Source of the DNA: Panaeolus papilionaceus
Taxonomy: Eukaryota > Basidiomycota > Agaricomycetes > Agaricales
Direction of reading: 5' to 3'
DNA length: 64,000 nt
Assembly (NCBI GenBank): GCA_015501605.1
Contig: JADNRZ010000011.1
Coordinates: 1,736,001 to 1,800,000 of the forward strand
Positions 12,708-25,475 of the stretch are shown here, one piece after another. The first letter of the stretch is position 1. Each line of letters starts with the position of its first letter. The position numbers and the translations under genes were made by a program. Below the pieces are notes generated by a model. It was not told the origin of the DNA and searched no databases. It was given only the letters and a program-made list of their open reading frames with translations.

Positions 12708-14298
12708 TAATAAAGCGCGTTAAAGGATTGAGGTGGTTGTAAGGAAGATGAAGAGATATACAAGGGCGGTTGATGCAGTAGTTGTTGTTCCGCTGCTTGT
12801 GTTATCAGGTCAGAGGGCATCTCAATGAAACCATCTCGGCAATCGCCGCTCTCACCGCTTATGACCAACTCCAATCATTCCGTGTCATGGATACAGAAAT
12901 ATGGGCGCTGAGTGGTGAATATTTTTCTCAAGAGACTCAAACGTAGCTGCTGAGCAAATATTTCATGTCTCGACGATCAGAACACGATTGGCTGAACTTA
13001 CGACTCTTCGCAGACAGTCGATATCAGTCGAATGCTCGATAAAGTAGACAATTCAAATTGTTGCGGGGTCTTTCATCAAGGTCGATTCGTACATGTATTT
13101 TTTAATGGTGTGAATATACATGGAATCCTACTTGTCGTGTCTTCGTGAAGCCTCGATTCTCCAAATCCCAACCGAAAGATAGATACTTTGGCGCTTAACA
13201 GGGCTGGATATGGCCATCATACCCTCCCTGAACACGGGGTATCAGGCGGCTATCAAGGGCCACCTGTAATGAAATACCTTTGTCATTGAATTTATCAATC
13301 ATGGGCAGATCTGTCACTGTTGAATATTTCATGTCCCATGAGCTTGCATACCAAACCCAACATCTCGCAATCTTTCTTGCGTCGTGGCAGCGATCATTTT
13401 ACTCGCTAGAGTGTTGGAAATAAACGCTACTTTCAATCTGACCGGTTTCAGCGAAGGTAAAGCTGGGCTTCCGAAAATGACCTTCTTCTAGATTAGCCAC
13501 AAGCGACCTTATACTCCCCTGATTCTATTCTCTGAGCCTGCTGATATGCGCATAAGGTAAGCCACGGCTTTTTTTAGCCACAGTGCACCGAAGAAAAACG
13601 TTTGCAGCGACTAGCAAAGTAAGGGAACCAAAGGAATACACCTCGATCCATTGCTTCATCAAACGAGACGTCAACGATCAAAATAGAATTTATGTATACT
13701 TACTCGCCTCGTTTTTCGCCTTTCTCGTGCAATACCTCTTGTAATACCAGTAAAACACCCACTAGCTAGCCATCTCTGTCGCCTGCATGAGTTTGTTTGA
13801 AGTTTGGAGCTCCCCCTCGTGAGAGGATGGCCGCCAGTTGACCCCAAAGGTTGGCGAAGGCCTCTGCTATTTTCGTCCAAGTTTTCGTTCATTGCTAGAG
13901 TATTGTACCGATATACACACAGCTAAATAAAGGTAGTCTGTTCGGTCCTTTGGATCTAGCAATTAAAGTCAAGAAGTGGTCAGGAGGAAGGGTTCGACTC
14001 ATAAATCAGAATTGACCCTATGACTTGATGCAATCCGTGTGGCAGCAATACTTCAGCTTCAAGTCGAAGCTCGTGCTCTGTCCAAGACAGAGTTAGGATG
14101 AGAGAAACTATATAGATTATTTCGAAGATTTGAAGAAAAGAAAAAAAATGCATTGCGTTACACTAAGTAAGAAATCATTACAACAAGGCAGGGGGTATAT
14201 CATAACACTGAATAAAGGAGTCTTGTCTCGCGTTGTAATCGAATCGTCCAAAAATCACAGGTGACCAAAAGAAATCATATAAAGAGGAGACTGCATGA
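12708..14298. other. Calmodulin upstream region and intergenic sequence
   Basis: The first few hundred bases right of 12707 should hold the calmodulin promoter and 5' leader; no clear TATA box was found. The remainder is non-coding apart from a weak HAD-like relic near 13180-13480. The interval ends at the stop codon of the acetate-transporter homologue, which is also on the minus strand. Confidence 0.4.
13180..13480 (-). pseudogene. Possible fragment of a HAD-family phosphatase
   Basis: One frame (about 13450-13351) codes RLKVAFISNT followed by QERLRDVGF. This resembles the strand-loop-helix around motif II of LHPP/HDHD2-like HAD phosphatases (usually FxTN followed by a helix ending in LxxLGF). 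A GTATGC donor follows, and a second open piece ends at a stop near 13190. No motif I or III is visible and no upstream exon was found. It is either a remnant or chance similarity. Confidence 0.22.
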
Positions 14299-15344
14299 TC
14301 AGTTTCCGTGGGTGAAGACACCAAGTGGTAGTTGGACGATTGAGTGCGGGTCGCTGGCTAACAGGTCGGATAGACCGATGTAGTAGGCGATGATGGCAGT
14401 GACGACACCGAGACCTCCTCCACCTCGGGTAACCCTAGAGGAATATTGAGCGCACATCTATAGAGTACTGTTAATAAACGTACTTTGGTAGGCCATTGAA
14501 CTCGCCAATAGCGAGGAGGAGGAAAGTCAACGACAACATGCCAAAGAGGGCAATGAAAGCGATGCTCTTGCGCAATGAGGCAACCCTATTTGAATCGTAG
14601 TTTCTTCAGAAACAATAACGACAATGAGAAGAACAGTACTCACAACAAGAAGAAAGTTACTAAGAACCAGGTAATCAGGAAGATTCCCAACGCGCCAGAC
14701 AACTCGTGTGGGTTTTCGAAAGCCGTGAGGATTCCACTTGAAGGGATCAAGATGGTGGCATATGACATCCAGAAAGCTCCATAGGATGTGAACGCTATAA
14801 TTCAAGCTTGTCAGCGACCATTCAGCGATCAGGAAAACCAAACGGAGTCTTGTCATGCTAAGACATCGGCCAAACGCCCGACGGCCCAATGAAGCGATCA
14901 CAGGCGGCTATGACGCTCCGGCTGCCTGAGTCACCAATTTGGATTCCCCGCAGTGTGGCACTATGCCAGGTCTCCGCGTCGAATGACCCAGGTACTATCT
15001 CCAGCCAGAAATAAAGCCGAAATCTCACCTGATGCACCAAAAGTGTTTCCTTTAGGGAATTCCCACATGCCAGCAAGAAGCTGCGCAAGGCCTCCACAGA
15101 AGATAGCCATGCCCACCACTACATTCGCATGCGTGATGCTTCGAACTTGAAGGTTGTAAAGGGAGAGCATCAATGTCGTCGACGCGAAAGAGAACAAACC
15201 CCTGGTTATGTATTTTTAGGATCCCGTCGTTCGAAACATCGATGGGATGACTTACAATGTAGCGGGGTTCGCAATGTTCGAAGGACGAGGAACATGGGCA
15301 CGCTGGCCTGTAGGGGTGGTCTTCTCGTAGTCGGTCACTGACAT
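14299..15344 (-). CDS. GPR1/FUN34/YaaH family protein (acetate transporter type)
   Basis: A six-helix plasma-membrane protein of the acetate uptake (Ato/AceP) family. Five exons, 15344-15256, 15201-15029, 14794-14644, 14585-14484 and 14434-14299, join in phase to 216 residues, a normal family length. The signature near residue 24 reads NPATLGLF (family consensus NPAPLGL). It is followed by the hallmarks FCGGLAQLLAGMWEFP, GNTFGA, AFTSYGAFWMS and a final GGLGVVTAIIAYYIGLSDLL. The C-terminus is short and ends THGN. Homologues import acetate/ammonium-linked substrates or signal carbon status; the exact substrate cannot be told from sequence. The start is the ATG giving MSVTDYEK, the only one in frame before the signature. 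Confidence 0.92.
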
Positions 15345-17030
15345 GCTTTATGTGAAACGGTAAGAATGGGGCAGGAGAGCGATTGTTCGTAAAAAAGTAT
15401 ACGTCGGTTAAATAGTCCGAGATGGAGTAAGGTCACTTGGTCTAAAAAACCATCTGTCAAGGATCCGGAAGAAGTTGAGTTATTTTTAACCTTTAGTCCT
15501 GAGCATCTGAATACAATTGGAGATGAGGTGGGGGATAGGCATTTTTTTGCCAAGAAAGTAGCTTTGGTAGCTGAAATTGATCATCATCTTCGCAAGCATC
15601 GGGGGTAGCATGACTTCGTTTGCATCGCTCGAAGCTAAGTACGACCTGATTTTCGTACCTGGCTTCCTATCAATAATCAGCAGACTTGTCAGCCCACCTC
15701 GAGGAATTTAGTTGATAATGTTGCCAAATATTTACTCCAGGAATGAATGTCCGAGGCGCCTTATAGCCCAGCCGGGCATACGTCTTCACATTTGTATAGA
15801 CGATATCATAACAACGGCATATATCTCACAGCCCGGTATTGAGTATCTTCAGTCATTAGCTCGGTAAAAGGCTCGCATAACGCCATCTCAACGGAGCTTC
15901 AAACTCTGCGGGTATGAGGTCGAATGGCTTGATATGGCCACGATGCATGTTTTATATAAGCAAAGGTTGTCGAAGTCCTTCACACTGAATAATCTGTATT
16001 CAGAGGCTTAAAATAGGTCCATGAACGATGGAATAGACCCCGTTTTTGGTCCGAATATCTTTCGAAACGTCACAATTGCTGATGCTAGCTTCGACCACGT
16101 TTGTGACATACATCTACTAGTGAGTTCTGTTCACCCCCCGGGTTTCATCCAGGTGTGGAGTGTGGATGCTGGCTTCCGGCGGACTCAGCTAACATCTCTC
16201 ATCGCCACTGTCTGCGAGAAAAAGCTACCAGCCGAATAGCTGCCAACCAAAATTTGATGAGCAGTCAGGAGGCTACAGGTGACCTATTTTTAGACACCAG
16301 CAGCGCCGTGTCAACGACCTATCCCCTAAAATCGGTTGGTGTTAAGCTGGGTTTGACGGTGCTCCAATCCACATGATTTAAAAATAGATAACTATACACA
16401 AGTTAGTCCGAGCTGCAATGGCGATGGCGTGGCATATTCAATTCAAGTCTGAATTGACATGTGACACCAAATTGTGCATTCCTCCGACAGGCCGAGGTTC
16501 CAGAGAGGTCAAAGCCCTAAAATTGCTTACTGGTTCTTTGTCATAGATGGTTGATGTTGCGAAGGTGAAGGTCTTATGATGCCCATTCGAGGAATCTAGG
16601 GACCCGAAGAAAGGTCAAGAAGATCACACAAAAAATGCGTCTGCCCTTTCACGGTCTGCGGAGCGGTGCGTTTTCTGCTCATTCGACTTCACGTTCACAC
16701 CCCACACCAAGGTTATTAAAGGTTTATGCGGAGTGATCTCATGAGAGCCCAAGGTTGTCCAATCGCGAAGAAAAGGGGTTAGTAAACTCAAAAACTCGAA
16801 CCGCAGCAGACAAATTCGCCTGCCTAAGCATTTGGGAAGGACAAGGTTCTCAAATCAGTGTCTTTCGATTGGTAAGATTATATTTTACCTTGACGTGGGA
16901 AGCTGGCTCGCCACAACTTCTGGTAAACAAGAGATATATTGCGGAGGTTGACGGTACAAAGGAATCGTGCATGAGGTAGATGAAGTTGCCATGTGTTGAA
17001 AACTATAAATAGAAACACGGACCGTCGACT
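15345..17030. other. Intergenic, no supported gene
   Basis: Contains the presumed promoter of the acetate-transporter homologue on its left side and the 3' flank of the first beta-propeller gene on its right. Short open frames at 16021-16239 and 16755-16979 (plus) have no domain, no partner exons and no start context of note. Confidence 0.45.
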
Positions 17031-18285
17031 CTACAACCATACAAAAGATGAGCGTGTCAGAACATCCGTGTTTCTTGCGACAATTTCGAGGTTGCGTCCA
17101 CTGTCCGTTCTGCGAAGGACAATGACGCCACCGGATCCCGCCACACCGCTGGCCACTAAAAATTCTTCTCCTCCTTGGTCTGCATTACCGAACGCCATAC
17201 CTCGGACTTGGTTTAATCCTGTATAAACCTGATTAACGAGCTTGAGACCTTCGTTAGACTGGCCTTTGTTGACGTGTTCGAAGATCGCAATAGAGTCGCC
17301 TTGAGGGCTATTATTGGCCGTATTTCTGTTCGAGACGTAGATGTATGGGGTCGGGAAACGAGAGGTTGTTGGTGGGATGAGAATCTCCGCGGCTGCCCAC
17401 TTTGCGCCCGATGGGGGGTTAGAGGGAATGATAGAGACAGTTGCAAAGGTAGTGGAAGAGCCGTTGGGTTGGGATGGTAAAGTTTGAACGCTCAGAGTGG
17501 AACTCAGTTCGTGGAGGGTGAAAAGACGATCATCTATCGCATTCATGATGAACAAATGGCTCAGGGAACAGCGAGAACCTTCATTACTCACTGTAAATTG
17601 CAATGTGACGCGGCCCGCTGCCTTTAGGTTGAGAGATGGACCCCTGTATTTGGTAACTGGATGACCCAGAAACTTGCTTTAGGCGCCAGATGGTATCCGC
17701 TCCCTATAATGATTCATTTGGAAGGCGTTAGAATATGCGGGCAATAGCAAATAGGTCCCCTTACAAGGTCCGGGACTAGAACCTCGCCATTGCTTTCCAA
17801 GGCCATGTGAGGGTGTGATGCCCCGCCTGAGGGCGGAGAGAAGGTGATGATTGGGGAATTTGGGTCAAACTTGCTATTGCTTGATCCGCTAATAGTTGGG
17901 ACAATGCGCCCAGTCCCTGACTGATAATTCATGATGGCCACAGCACCAGTGGAAAGCGCTACTGTGAACGCCGGAACATCGCCACCGGAATATACAGTGT
18001 CGATTGCAGAGGTAAGGGATCCTGCCTGGTTGATCCCAAACGATTGCAGGGAGCCGTACCAATTCTCGTTAACAGCACTGCAGTAGGATCAGTACTAGGG
18101 GTTGATGCAAAATTGATATGGACCTACTATAATAAGCTGCGGTTTGTTGGATTCAGAGAGATCCAGGAGGGGTTTTGTCCAGACTGAGACTTGCTCACAA
18201 GTGTGAGGGAGGAAGTGAGTGAGTTAAAGAGGTAGGTTGCGATGAAGAAATCATAACCCCCGGCGAGAATCTTGAATTGAACCAT
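17031..18285 (-). CDS. Lactonase-type seven-bladed beta-propeller protein, copy 1
   Basis: Resembles the 6-phosphogluconolactonase / carboxy-muconate cyclase type lactonase family (Pfam Lactonase). Exons 18285-18128, 18077-17765, 17703-17592 and 17533-17031 join in phase to 361 residues. Family features are the N-terminal blade KILAGGY followed by FIATYLF, a HPHMALESNGEVLVPDLG segment, the WRLKQV blade, GPRHIAI, PYIYVSNRN near residue 260, GDSIAIFEHV, IRGMAFGN-like spacing and a last blade ending NTDVLTRSSFVWL. No signal peptide is apparent, so an intracellular sugar-lactone hydrolase is possible; the substrate is unknown. A tandem copy with identical exon lengths lies at 19043-20300, so the pair arose by local duplication. 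Confidence 0.88.
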
Positions 18286-19042
18286 GTTCGGGGCTTAGAC
18301 AAATACAAAAGAAACTTGTTACGAGTTTCGTACGAGTCGAATATTTATACGCTAGGCACCAACAGGAAATACAAACCTGTTTCATCAAAGAACATTGCAG
18401 CATCCAGACTTTAGCCATTTCCTCGAAAATAACTCGAAGAACATCAACGCCTCTGTCCACCATGATTGTTGCAAACGCATGGTTTAAATGAAAGATTGTG
18501 TGATGTGTTGTCCTGGTGGGGCCAATGTTTCCGCGTTCGCGGCCAAACTACGGGGGCGACCGAATATTGGTCAAGTCAAGTTCTTCATGGATTGATATGT
18601 CGATCTTCCGACTTGATAACCTCGGTCATATGCATGTCACCACATTAACCCGTGCAGTTTGCATCGATTCATTAGACGAAAGGAGACTTAGAATAGCCGA
18701 AGGAATTTATGATCTTTGACATAAACAATGCGGGGTTGGCTGAGGTTGGGAATATTCGGTTAGTAAAGAAGCAAGAATTCAGGAAGAGAGCTCGTCTAAA
18801 GATGACGTCCTGGATTCCAAAGTGTTGCCGAGATAAGGACCCTAGAGAACTTGATAACAAAGAACTTCTTTTCACATGAAGAGGCATTCAGTCGCAACAC
18901 AGCACAGCACTGAGTGCTAAATAAAAGTTATGACAGTATCGACCTGTATATGACCTATTTCCTAAGGTTAAAGATAGAAGGGAACGAACGAGAAGGGTAC
19001 TCACACGGGTATGAAATAATGTGTTCCGCTCGCTACTAGACT
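18286..19042. other. Spacer between the tandem beta-propeller genes
   Basis: About 750 bp serving as 3' flank of copy 2 and upstream region of copy 1. No open frame with domain support was seen. Confidence 0.5.
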
Positions 19043-20300
19043 CTAGAGCCATACAAACGATGAACGTGTCAATACATCCGTGTTTCTTGCCACAATTTGT
19101 AGGTCCCGTCCACCAGCAACCCTGCGAAGAATAATGACACCGCCAGTGCCAGCAACACCACTAGCTGCCAAGAATTCCTCCCCTCCTTGCTGAGCATTTC
19201 CAAATTCCATGCCACGAATCTGATTCAGACCCGTGAAAACCTGCTTAACCAGCTTGAGACCCTCATTGCGTTTTCCCTTGTTGACATGTTCGAAAATGGC
19301 AATGGAATCTCCCTGTGGGCTGTTGTTGGCGACGTTCCTGTTTGAAACATAAATGTATGGAATAGGGAAACGACGAGTTGGGGGTGGGATAAGGACTTCC
19401 GCGGCAGCCCACTTTGCGCCAGCAGGGGAGTTAGACGGAATAATTGACTCAATAGCAAAGGTAGTCGAAGTGCCGTTTGGCTGAGCTGGAATGCTTTGAA
19501 CGCTTAGAGTAGAACTGAGCTCATGAATGGTGAAAAGTCGATCATCTACGTGGTTTATTAGACACTTGATGCACGATACAGACCTTCTTTCACTCACCAT
19601 GAATCGCAATATGACGTGGTCCGCTGCCTTGGGGTTGTGGTATAGACCCCTGGATTTGATAGGTATCTGATCCAGCAACCTGCTTGAGCCGCCAAATGGT
19701 ATCACCTCCCTGTGATGACCAGTGAGTGTCGGTGAGTGTCTGGGTTGCAGGAACGACAAAGGACAGGGAAAACTTACGAGGTCGGGGACTAGTACTTCCC
19801 CTCGATGTTCCAGGGCCATGTGAGGATGTGAAACTCCATTCGACGGAGGAGGGAATGTAATGAGCGGAGCATTTGGCTCAAATTTGCTCTGCCTGGATCC
19901 CTTAATAGTTGGAAAAATTCGTCCATTGCCTGTATTATAATTCATAACTGCCACAGAACCTGTAGAGAGTGCGGTTGCAAAAGCAGGCAGATCGCCTCCT
20001 GAAGGAATGGTATCAACTGGGGGCGAGAGGGAACCATCCCTGTTGATTCCGAATGATTGCAGCGCGCCAGGTGAGTTTTCATTAGTAGCACTGGTGTTTC
20101 GCGTCGTCAGAGGATAGTGGCTCAATGAAAAGATGAACGTACTATAGTAAAGTGCGGTTTGTTGGATTTACCGAAATCCAGGATGGGTTGTTTCCGCAAG
20201 GTGATTTACTCAAGAGAGTCAGGGAAGATGTGAGGGAATTAAAAAGGTAGGTCGCGATGAAGACATCATAACCACCAGCAAGGATTTTAAATTGGACCAT
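19043..20300 (-). CDS. Lactonase-type seven-bladed beta-propeller protein, copy 2
   Basis: Exons 20300-20143, 20090-19778, 19709-19598 and 19545-19043 have the same four lengths (158, 313, 112, 503 nt) as the neighbour at 17031-18285 and also give 361 residues. Domain order is the same: KILAGGY at the start, HPHMALEHRGEVLVPDLG, WRLKQVAGS, GPRHIAI, DDRLFTIHELSS, PYIYVSNRN, GDSIAIFEHV, and NTDVLTRSSFVWL at the C-terminus. The proteins differ at many positions, so the duplication is not recent. Both read in the same direction and each has its own upstream region. The biochemical role is inferred from family only. Confidence 0.88.
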
Positions 20301-20860
20301 TGTCGTTGAAAGTTGTGGTTGGTGTTCGAAAGGAGGGCCGCTTGAGTGGTACAGGCCAAAAAGTTGGAGCAATTTATATTACTCGGGACAGAACCGAAGT
20401 GAAACTTGGCTCTTGAAGGAACCTGAATAAATCAATTTATCCATTTTCTCGCAAAGGAAGTAGTGAAGAGGCTCACCTTCTTTCGATCTTCTTTTGGAAG
20501 ATGTTAAAATATAAACATAATGACACTATGACATGGAGATAGAAGTGGTCAACGCAGGCTCCATTTACATACCCTTCCGTAATGCTGTCAAACCGTAAAC
20601 CTCATTACCGCGTCTACTTTTGTTGGAATTGACATCCTCTTACCTTCAACTTGATGCGACACAGATACTATGATCACGACGCTTGCTACGACTGAGGCGA
20701 TTCCCAGAAAACGAGTGTATGACGCACGCAAGGCGTGTGTAGATAGAACGGTTCAGGTTGAATGGACATTGAAATGCATGACCTATGTGCGAAGGTTATA
20801 TAGATAGCCATATTCTCAAAACATTGTGCCAACTCACACGAGAACGCGCTAAGTTACCTG
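20301..20860. other. Upstream region of beta-propeller copy 2
   Basis: Non-coding, AT-rich sequence between the start of copy 2 and the stop of the F-box gene. No repeats or open frames of note. Confidence 0.45.
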
Positions 20861-21995
20861 TCATGACGTTGGGCTGCTAAGTATAGACAAGAATTCGCCC
20901 TCTTCTTCAGAAGATGACCAGTCAGATGAATCATCATCTCCGGCTTCACTGTCACTGCGCCGCAAATGCCAGTGTACCGCGCGGAGTTCAGCTGGTCGAC
21001 TGTAAGCAGTGTATTTGGTGCCCGCGGGGACAATACCATTTTTCCGGTCCACCCATTGACGAAGGAATGTCTTGTCGTCGTATAAAAGTTCCATGCAGTC
21101 AGAACATTCACCTGACCACATTGTATCGTCCTTGTCTTCTGAAATACCAGGGTTTGGCATTATGGACCCACGATTATTGACCGATATATGAACTTCCACC
21201 AACGAAGACAACCGAGAAAGAACTCGACCATAGTGCATCTATCAGGTCAATCAGAATTCATAATTCAAGCAACAAAACATCGTCTATCACATACCGATAA
21301 ACCAAGGCCATTCTTGTATGCAATATGTCGATCGTGGATATAAGGCAATTTCACGGTATTTGAAGTGTTGCAGAGGCTGCACCAGGTTCCTTGTAAATCT
21401 AGTCTGAGGATCCTAAGATGGGGAAATGGTTCTATGAAGCCTCCCAACGCAGCAGGAGAGATATGTCTCCCAATAATGTAGAGCTCGTTAACGGGACATT
21501 CAACATTCGTAAAGGGGATATGAACGGTGCCATGGCTCTCAAAAAAGTAAGGGTATGCCTTCTGCGTCATCCAGTCTACCCGAATGGACTGTACTCGTCG
21601 GAATCCTGCCATGTCCCAGACAGTAAAGTTAACCAATCCCTTGTACTCTCGTTGCACACAGTGAATCTGCCTTGATGGTTGTGACTGGTGAGTCGATAAT
21701 GGATGTTAGGAATATCGTGAGATTTAACGGACCGACACCATTTCTCTTTTGCTTCAGGGAAATATAGATCTAGTTCTTGGGTGTCCGCTTCTCTTGTCAA
21801 GAGCAGGGTGTTGAACCAAGCCTCCAGCGCCAATTGCCTGAAATCCCGACATGTCCGAGTAAAGGCATCCAGTATCTCCCATGAAGGTTTGTTACTGAAT
21901 CCGGGTACTTGTTTGCCGTTAATCTGGCCAAGCTCTGCGCACGAATTAAGAATAAGAAATTGAACAATCTCCCGTACAAGTTCAATCGGCAGCAT
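20861..21995 (-). CDS. F-box protein
   Basis: Exons 21995-21729, 21684-21295 and 21238-20861 are all in phase 0 and give 344 residues. The N-terminus MLPIELVREIVQFLI is an F-box start (LPxEL..EI). CRDFRQLALEAWF follows near residue 45, as in the large agaricomycete F-box/LRR-like family whose members recruit substrates to SCF ubiquitin ligases. The middle (IRVDW, PFPHLRILRLDL near residues 110-200) is the variable target-binding part, and the C-terminus is acidic (DDDSSDWSSSEEEGEF). Intron 1 is short (44 nt, donor GTTAAA) and is the least certain join. A GTG codon upstream (22034) is open but follows a stop, so the ATG at 21995 is preferred. Confidence 0.75.
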
Positions 21996-22245
21996 GAAGA
22001 AGACGGTCGAAGATTCGGGCTGTGGCTGTGCCACCCCTGTGCATCATGATTCATGATTCACAAAGTGAAGTCCCGTGATCATCAGCTGAGATCACGTTTT
22101 TCGTTTCGTGTCGCGTCGCGTTTTCATTCACCTACAGTTGACTATCTCATAATGCATACGATTCCGCAAGGGATTTTCTGATGCAGGACGAGATTTATGC
22201 ATGTTGACACTTGACACAGGGTGGGACTTACTTCAGGTAGGGAAG

Positions 22246-25039
22246 TTACAATGTAGCGACTTTGTTGGTCCGCAGACTAGCTACAACGTAATGACTGAGT
22301 GTGATCCATGGATCGCCATGGATTTCCTACATTTTGGGTAACTACACTAAATAGTTATTTCATTAGATAGAATATAAGTGAATTAATTATTACTAGTAGG
22401 TGGGCGGGTTGGGTAGGGTGGATTTCCGAGTGAGCGGCGGGTGAGCTGGAATGGGTGGATTGGTAGTTTTCCAAGGGAATGGGAGGGGGGTAGCGGGTAG
22501 GTTGGGGTGGGTGGGTAGTGGTGGATTGGGGTGGATTGGGAGATTTCCGCGGAAATGGGGGGTGGTTGGGGGGTGGTTTGGGGTGAGTTTATTGTAGTGG
22601 ATTAGGTTGGATTAGATGAATTTACAAGGGAATGGGCAGGTAGGGATGGGGGGATTTTTATATTTCCGCGGAAATGGGCAAATTTAGGAATTTTTCAATG
22701 CATGGATTTTGAATTTCCGCGGAAATGGGCAAATTTAGACATTTTAAATACATGGATTTTTTGAATTTCCGCGGAAATGGGTGAATTTGGACATTTTCAA
22801 TACATGGATTTTGGATTTCCGCGGAAATGGGGAATTTTGAAAATGGTGGATTCTTGAATCTCCGCAGAAATGGGTGAATTTGGAGATTTCAAATGAGTGG
22901 ATTCTTGGATTTCCGCGGAAATGGTGGACTTGTGAATTTGTGAGCAAACGTTCCGCAGCATCGGAAATCCATTCCAATATTGAAATGAGTCAATTGTTGA
23001 ATTTCCGCGGAAATGGTGATTTGATTTGTAGATTTCCACATAAATGGTTGATTTGTGCATTTCCACAGAAATAGGAAACATCATGCTTAACCCATCCAGG
23101 TCACCATTTCTGCGGAAATGATGGATTTCTGAATTTCGGTGGAATGAAGAATCTGATGTAATAAACAGAATATTGATAACATGGAAAATCTACATGCAAA
23201 GGAATCTTGAAATCCAGTAGAACAATAAGCACATAAGTGTTGAGTGGGAGAAAAAGTGCACATGTCCATCTGTAGAAACAATGCCAGTATGAAGTACAAG
23301 GCTGAGAAAGGAATACTTGACTTACCTATGAACAGATATGGGTGCTATCCCTCCTAGCAAATAACCTTGAAAAGCTGACCCCTCCCTGTCAAGAACAGTG
23401 GAAACCACTTACAAAGACAAGGTATTGAGTGTCAGAAGAAGATTACATGTAATAACTGTAGACCAGGGAAACAAGATTAATGACTGAAAGACGATTGACA
23501 CTGATTGAAATGGAAACAGAAACACTTAAATAAGATGAATGGTGAAATACCAAGGGAGGAGATCAGAGGTAACAAAGGAAATGATAGATTCGCTAAAGGT
23601 AATCAAGTACATGTAGGCACTATATTTATACGTAGACTACTTATTGTACTTAAGTATAGGTCAATGCATATAAACAAGAGTATGGTTAAGGAAATAGGTC
23701 AGTGTATGCAGCTTGTTATGAACATAAAGGTATGAGCTGTTGTATTAGGGTGATGTCAGTGAATGAAGTGACAATAAAATAGAAAAGACAATAAAATGAC
23801 AAGTAAACACGAAAGGAAAGAGTGGGCATTAGCCCAGGACATAAGTGAGAAGAGCAGAAGTTAAAGTACAAGCAAAGCTTGTGGTAGAACAGAAAGAGAA
23901 CTATAAAAGAATAATGAGATGATCAGGCAGCACATGGCACATAGCCAATTTCAACAGTTGATGTATGCCAAGGCAGACATGTGCCTGTAGTTGTGCCCAA
24001 CTCACATGTACTGTCACCAGTTCTGCCCCATTCCACCGAAATTCAGAAATCCATCATTTCCGCGGAAATGGTGACCTGGATGGGTTAAGCATGATGTTTC
24101 CTATTTCTGCGGAAATGCACAAATCAACCATTTATGTGGAAATCTACAAATCAAATCACCATTTCCGCGGAAATTCAACAATTGACTCATTTCAATATTG
24201 GAATGGATTTCCGATGCTGCGGAACGTTTGCTCACAAATTCACAAGTCCACCATTTCCGCGGAAATCCAAGAATCCACTCATTTGAAATCTCCAAATTCA
24301 CCCATTTCTGCGGAGATTCAAGAATCCACCATTTTCAAAATTCCCCATTTCCGCGGAAATCCAAAATCCATGTATTGAAAATGTCCAAATTCACCCATTT
24401 CCGCGGAAATTCAAAAAATCCATGTATTTAAAATGTCTAAATTTGCCCATTTCCGCGGAAATTCAAAATCCATGCATTGAAAAATTCCTAAATTTGCCCA
24501 TTTCCGCGGAAATATAAAAATCCCCCCATCCCTACCTGCCCATTCCCTTGTAAATTCATCTAATCCAACCTAATCCACTACAATAAACTCACCCCAAACC
24601 ACCCCCCCCATTTCCGCGGAAATCTACCAATCCACCCTATTCCACTACTACCCACCCACCCCAATGTGCCCACTCCAACCTAATCCACTACAATAAACTC
24701 ACCCCAAACCACCCCCCAACCACCCCCCATTTCCGCGGAAATCTCCCAATCCACCCCAATCCACCACTACCCACCCACCCCAACCTACCCGCTACCCCCC
24801 TCCCATTCCCTTGGAAAACTACCAATCCACCCATTCCAGCTCACCCGCCGCTCACTCGGAAATCCACCCTACCCAACCCGCCCACCTACTAGTAATAATT
24901 AATTCACTTATATTCTATCTAATGAAATAACTATTTAGTGTAGTTACCCAAAATGTAGGAAATCCATGGCGATCCATGGATCACACTTAGTCATTACGTT
25001 GTAGCTAGTCCGCGGACCAACAAAGTCGCTACATTGTAA
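22246..25039. repeat. Giant near-palindrome with ATTTCCGCGGAAAT words
   Basis: Two long inverted arms, about 22246-23145 and 24030-25039, are nearly identical in reverse complement and enclose a unique centre of about 0.9 kb. The outer ends read TTACAATGTAGCGAC. Each arm carries around ten copies of the self-complementary word ATTTCCGCGGAAAT (some degraded) in TGG/CCA-rich spacers. The right arm contains one extra duplicated block (about 24600-24690). No coding capacity was recognised. The outer flanks show no clear target-site duplication. Open frames across the arms (for example near 22797-23084 and 23965-24378) are repeat translations, not genes. Confidence 0.85.
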
Positions 25040-25052
25040 TTACCTTATATCC

Positions 25053-25475
25053 TTACTTGCCATATTTAGAAGCACATTCCACTTTTGGTTTAGTCACAAT
25101 TCGCGCACGCTTCATGCTTAAGGCATTTGCGGTTGCAGTTGCTCTTTGCTCAAGAGCAGCTCGGTTCTTCATGTTTCGAGATAGCGTTGACTGATCGAAA
25201 ATGAGCGCACCTTCCCGCCTGTTCTTAAAATATTCCACAATCTCCCTTTGTGGAACTTTCCCTCCTCTCCTCTTCGTCTCAGCATCAATCCATCCAAAAA
25301 CAACCAACCAGTCTCCAAGAGTAAGGTTCTCCTTGGTGTTGGCAGCATGGACTGGGGGCTTTGCAGATGTGCGTGGCTGGTTGGTCAATGAAGCTGTTTT
25401 TGATGAATCCTTGGGCTTTCGGTTGTATGGCTTAGTAGGATTGGGACGTGGTTTATGGGTTGGCTCAGGGGGCAT
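25053..25475 (-). pseudogene. CENP-B/Tigger-like transposase, N-terminal fragment
   Basis: 140 residues from MPPEPTHKP. A basic, proline-rich lead is followed by a helix-turn-helix of the CENP-B/pogo type: LTLGDWLVVFGWIDAE, VPQREIVEYF, ALIFDQSTLSRNMK and NALSMKRARIVTKP. Full-length relatives continue into a second HTH and a DDE nuclease domain. Here the frame ends a few codons after KPKVE, exactly where the palindromic repeat begins. In an intact element this domain would bind the terminal inverted repeats. Confidence 0.72.

Noticed and set aside
16021..16376. Two overlapping plus-strand ORFs of 72-73 aa
   Set aside because: No domain, no conserved start context and no splice structure; kept only as part of the intergenic entry.
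22034..22036. Alternative GTG start for the F-box protein
   Set aside because: It directly follows an in-frame stop, and the F-box begins naturally at the ATG at 21995.
22546..24760. CRISPR-like regularly spaced repeats
   Set aside because: The repeat is a 14-bp palindrome in mirror-image arms with irregular spacing, in a eukaryotic genome; it is a transposon-type structure.
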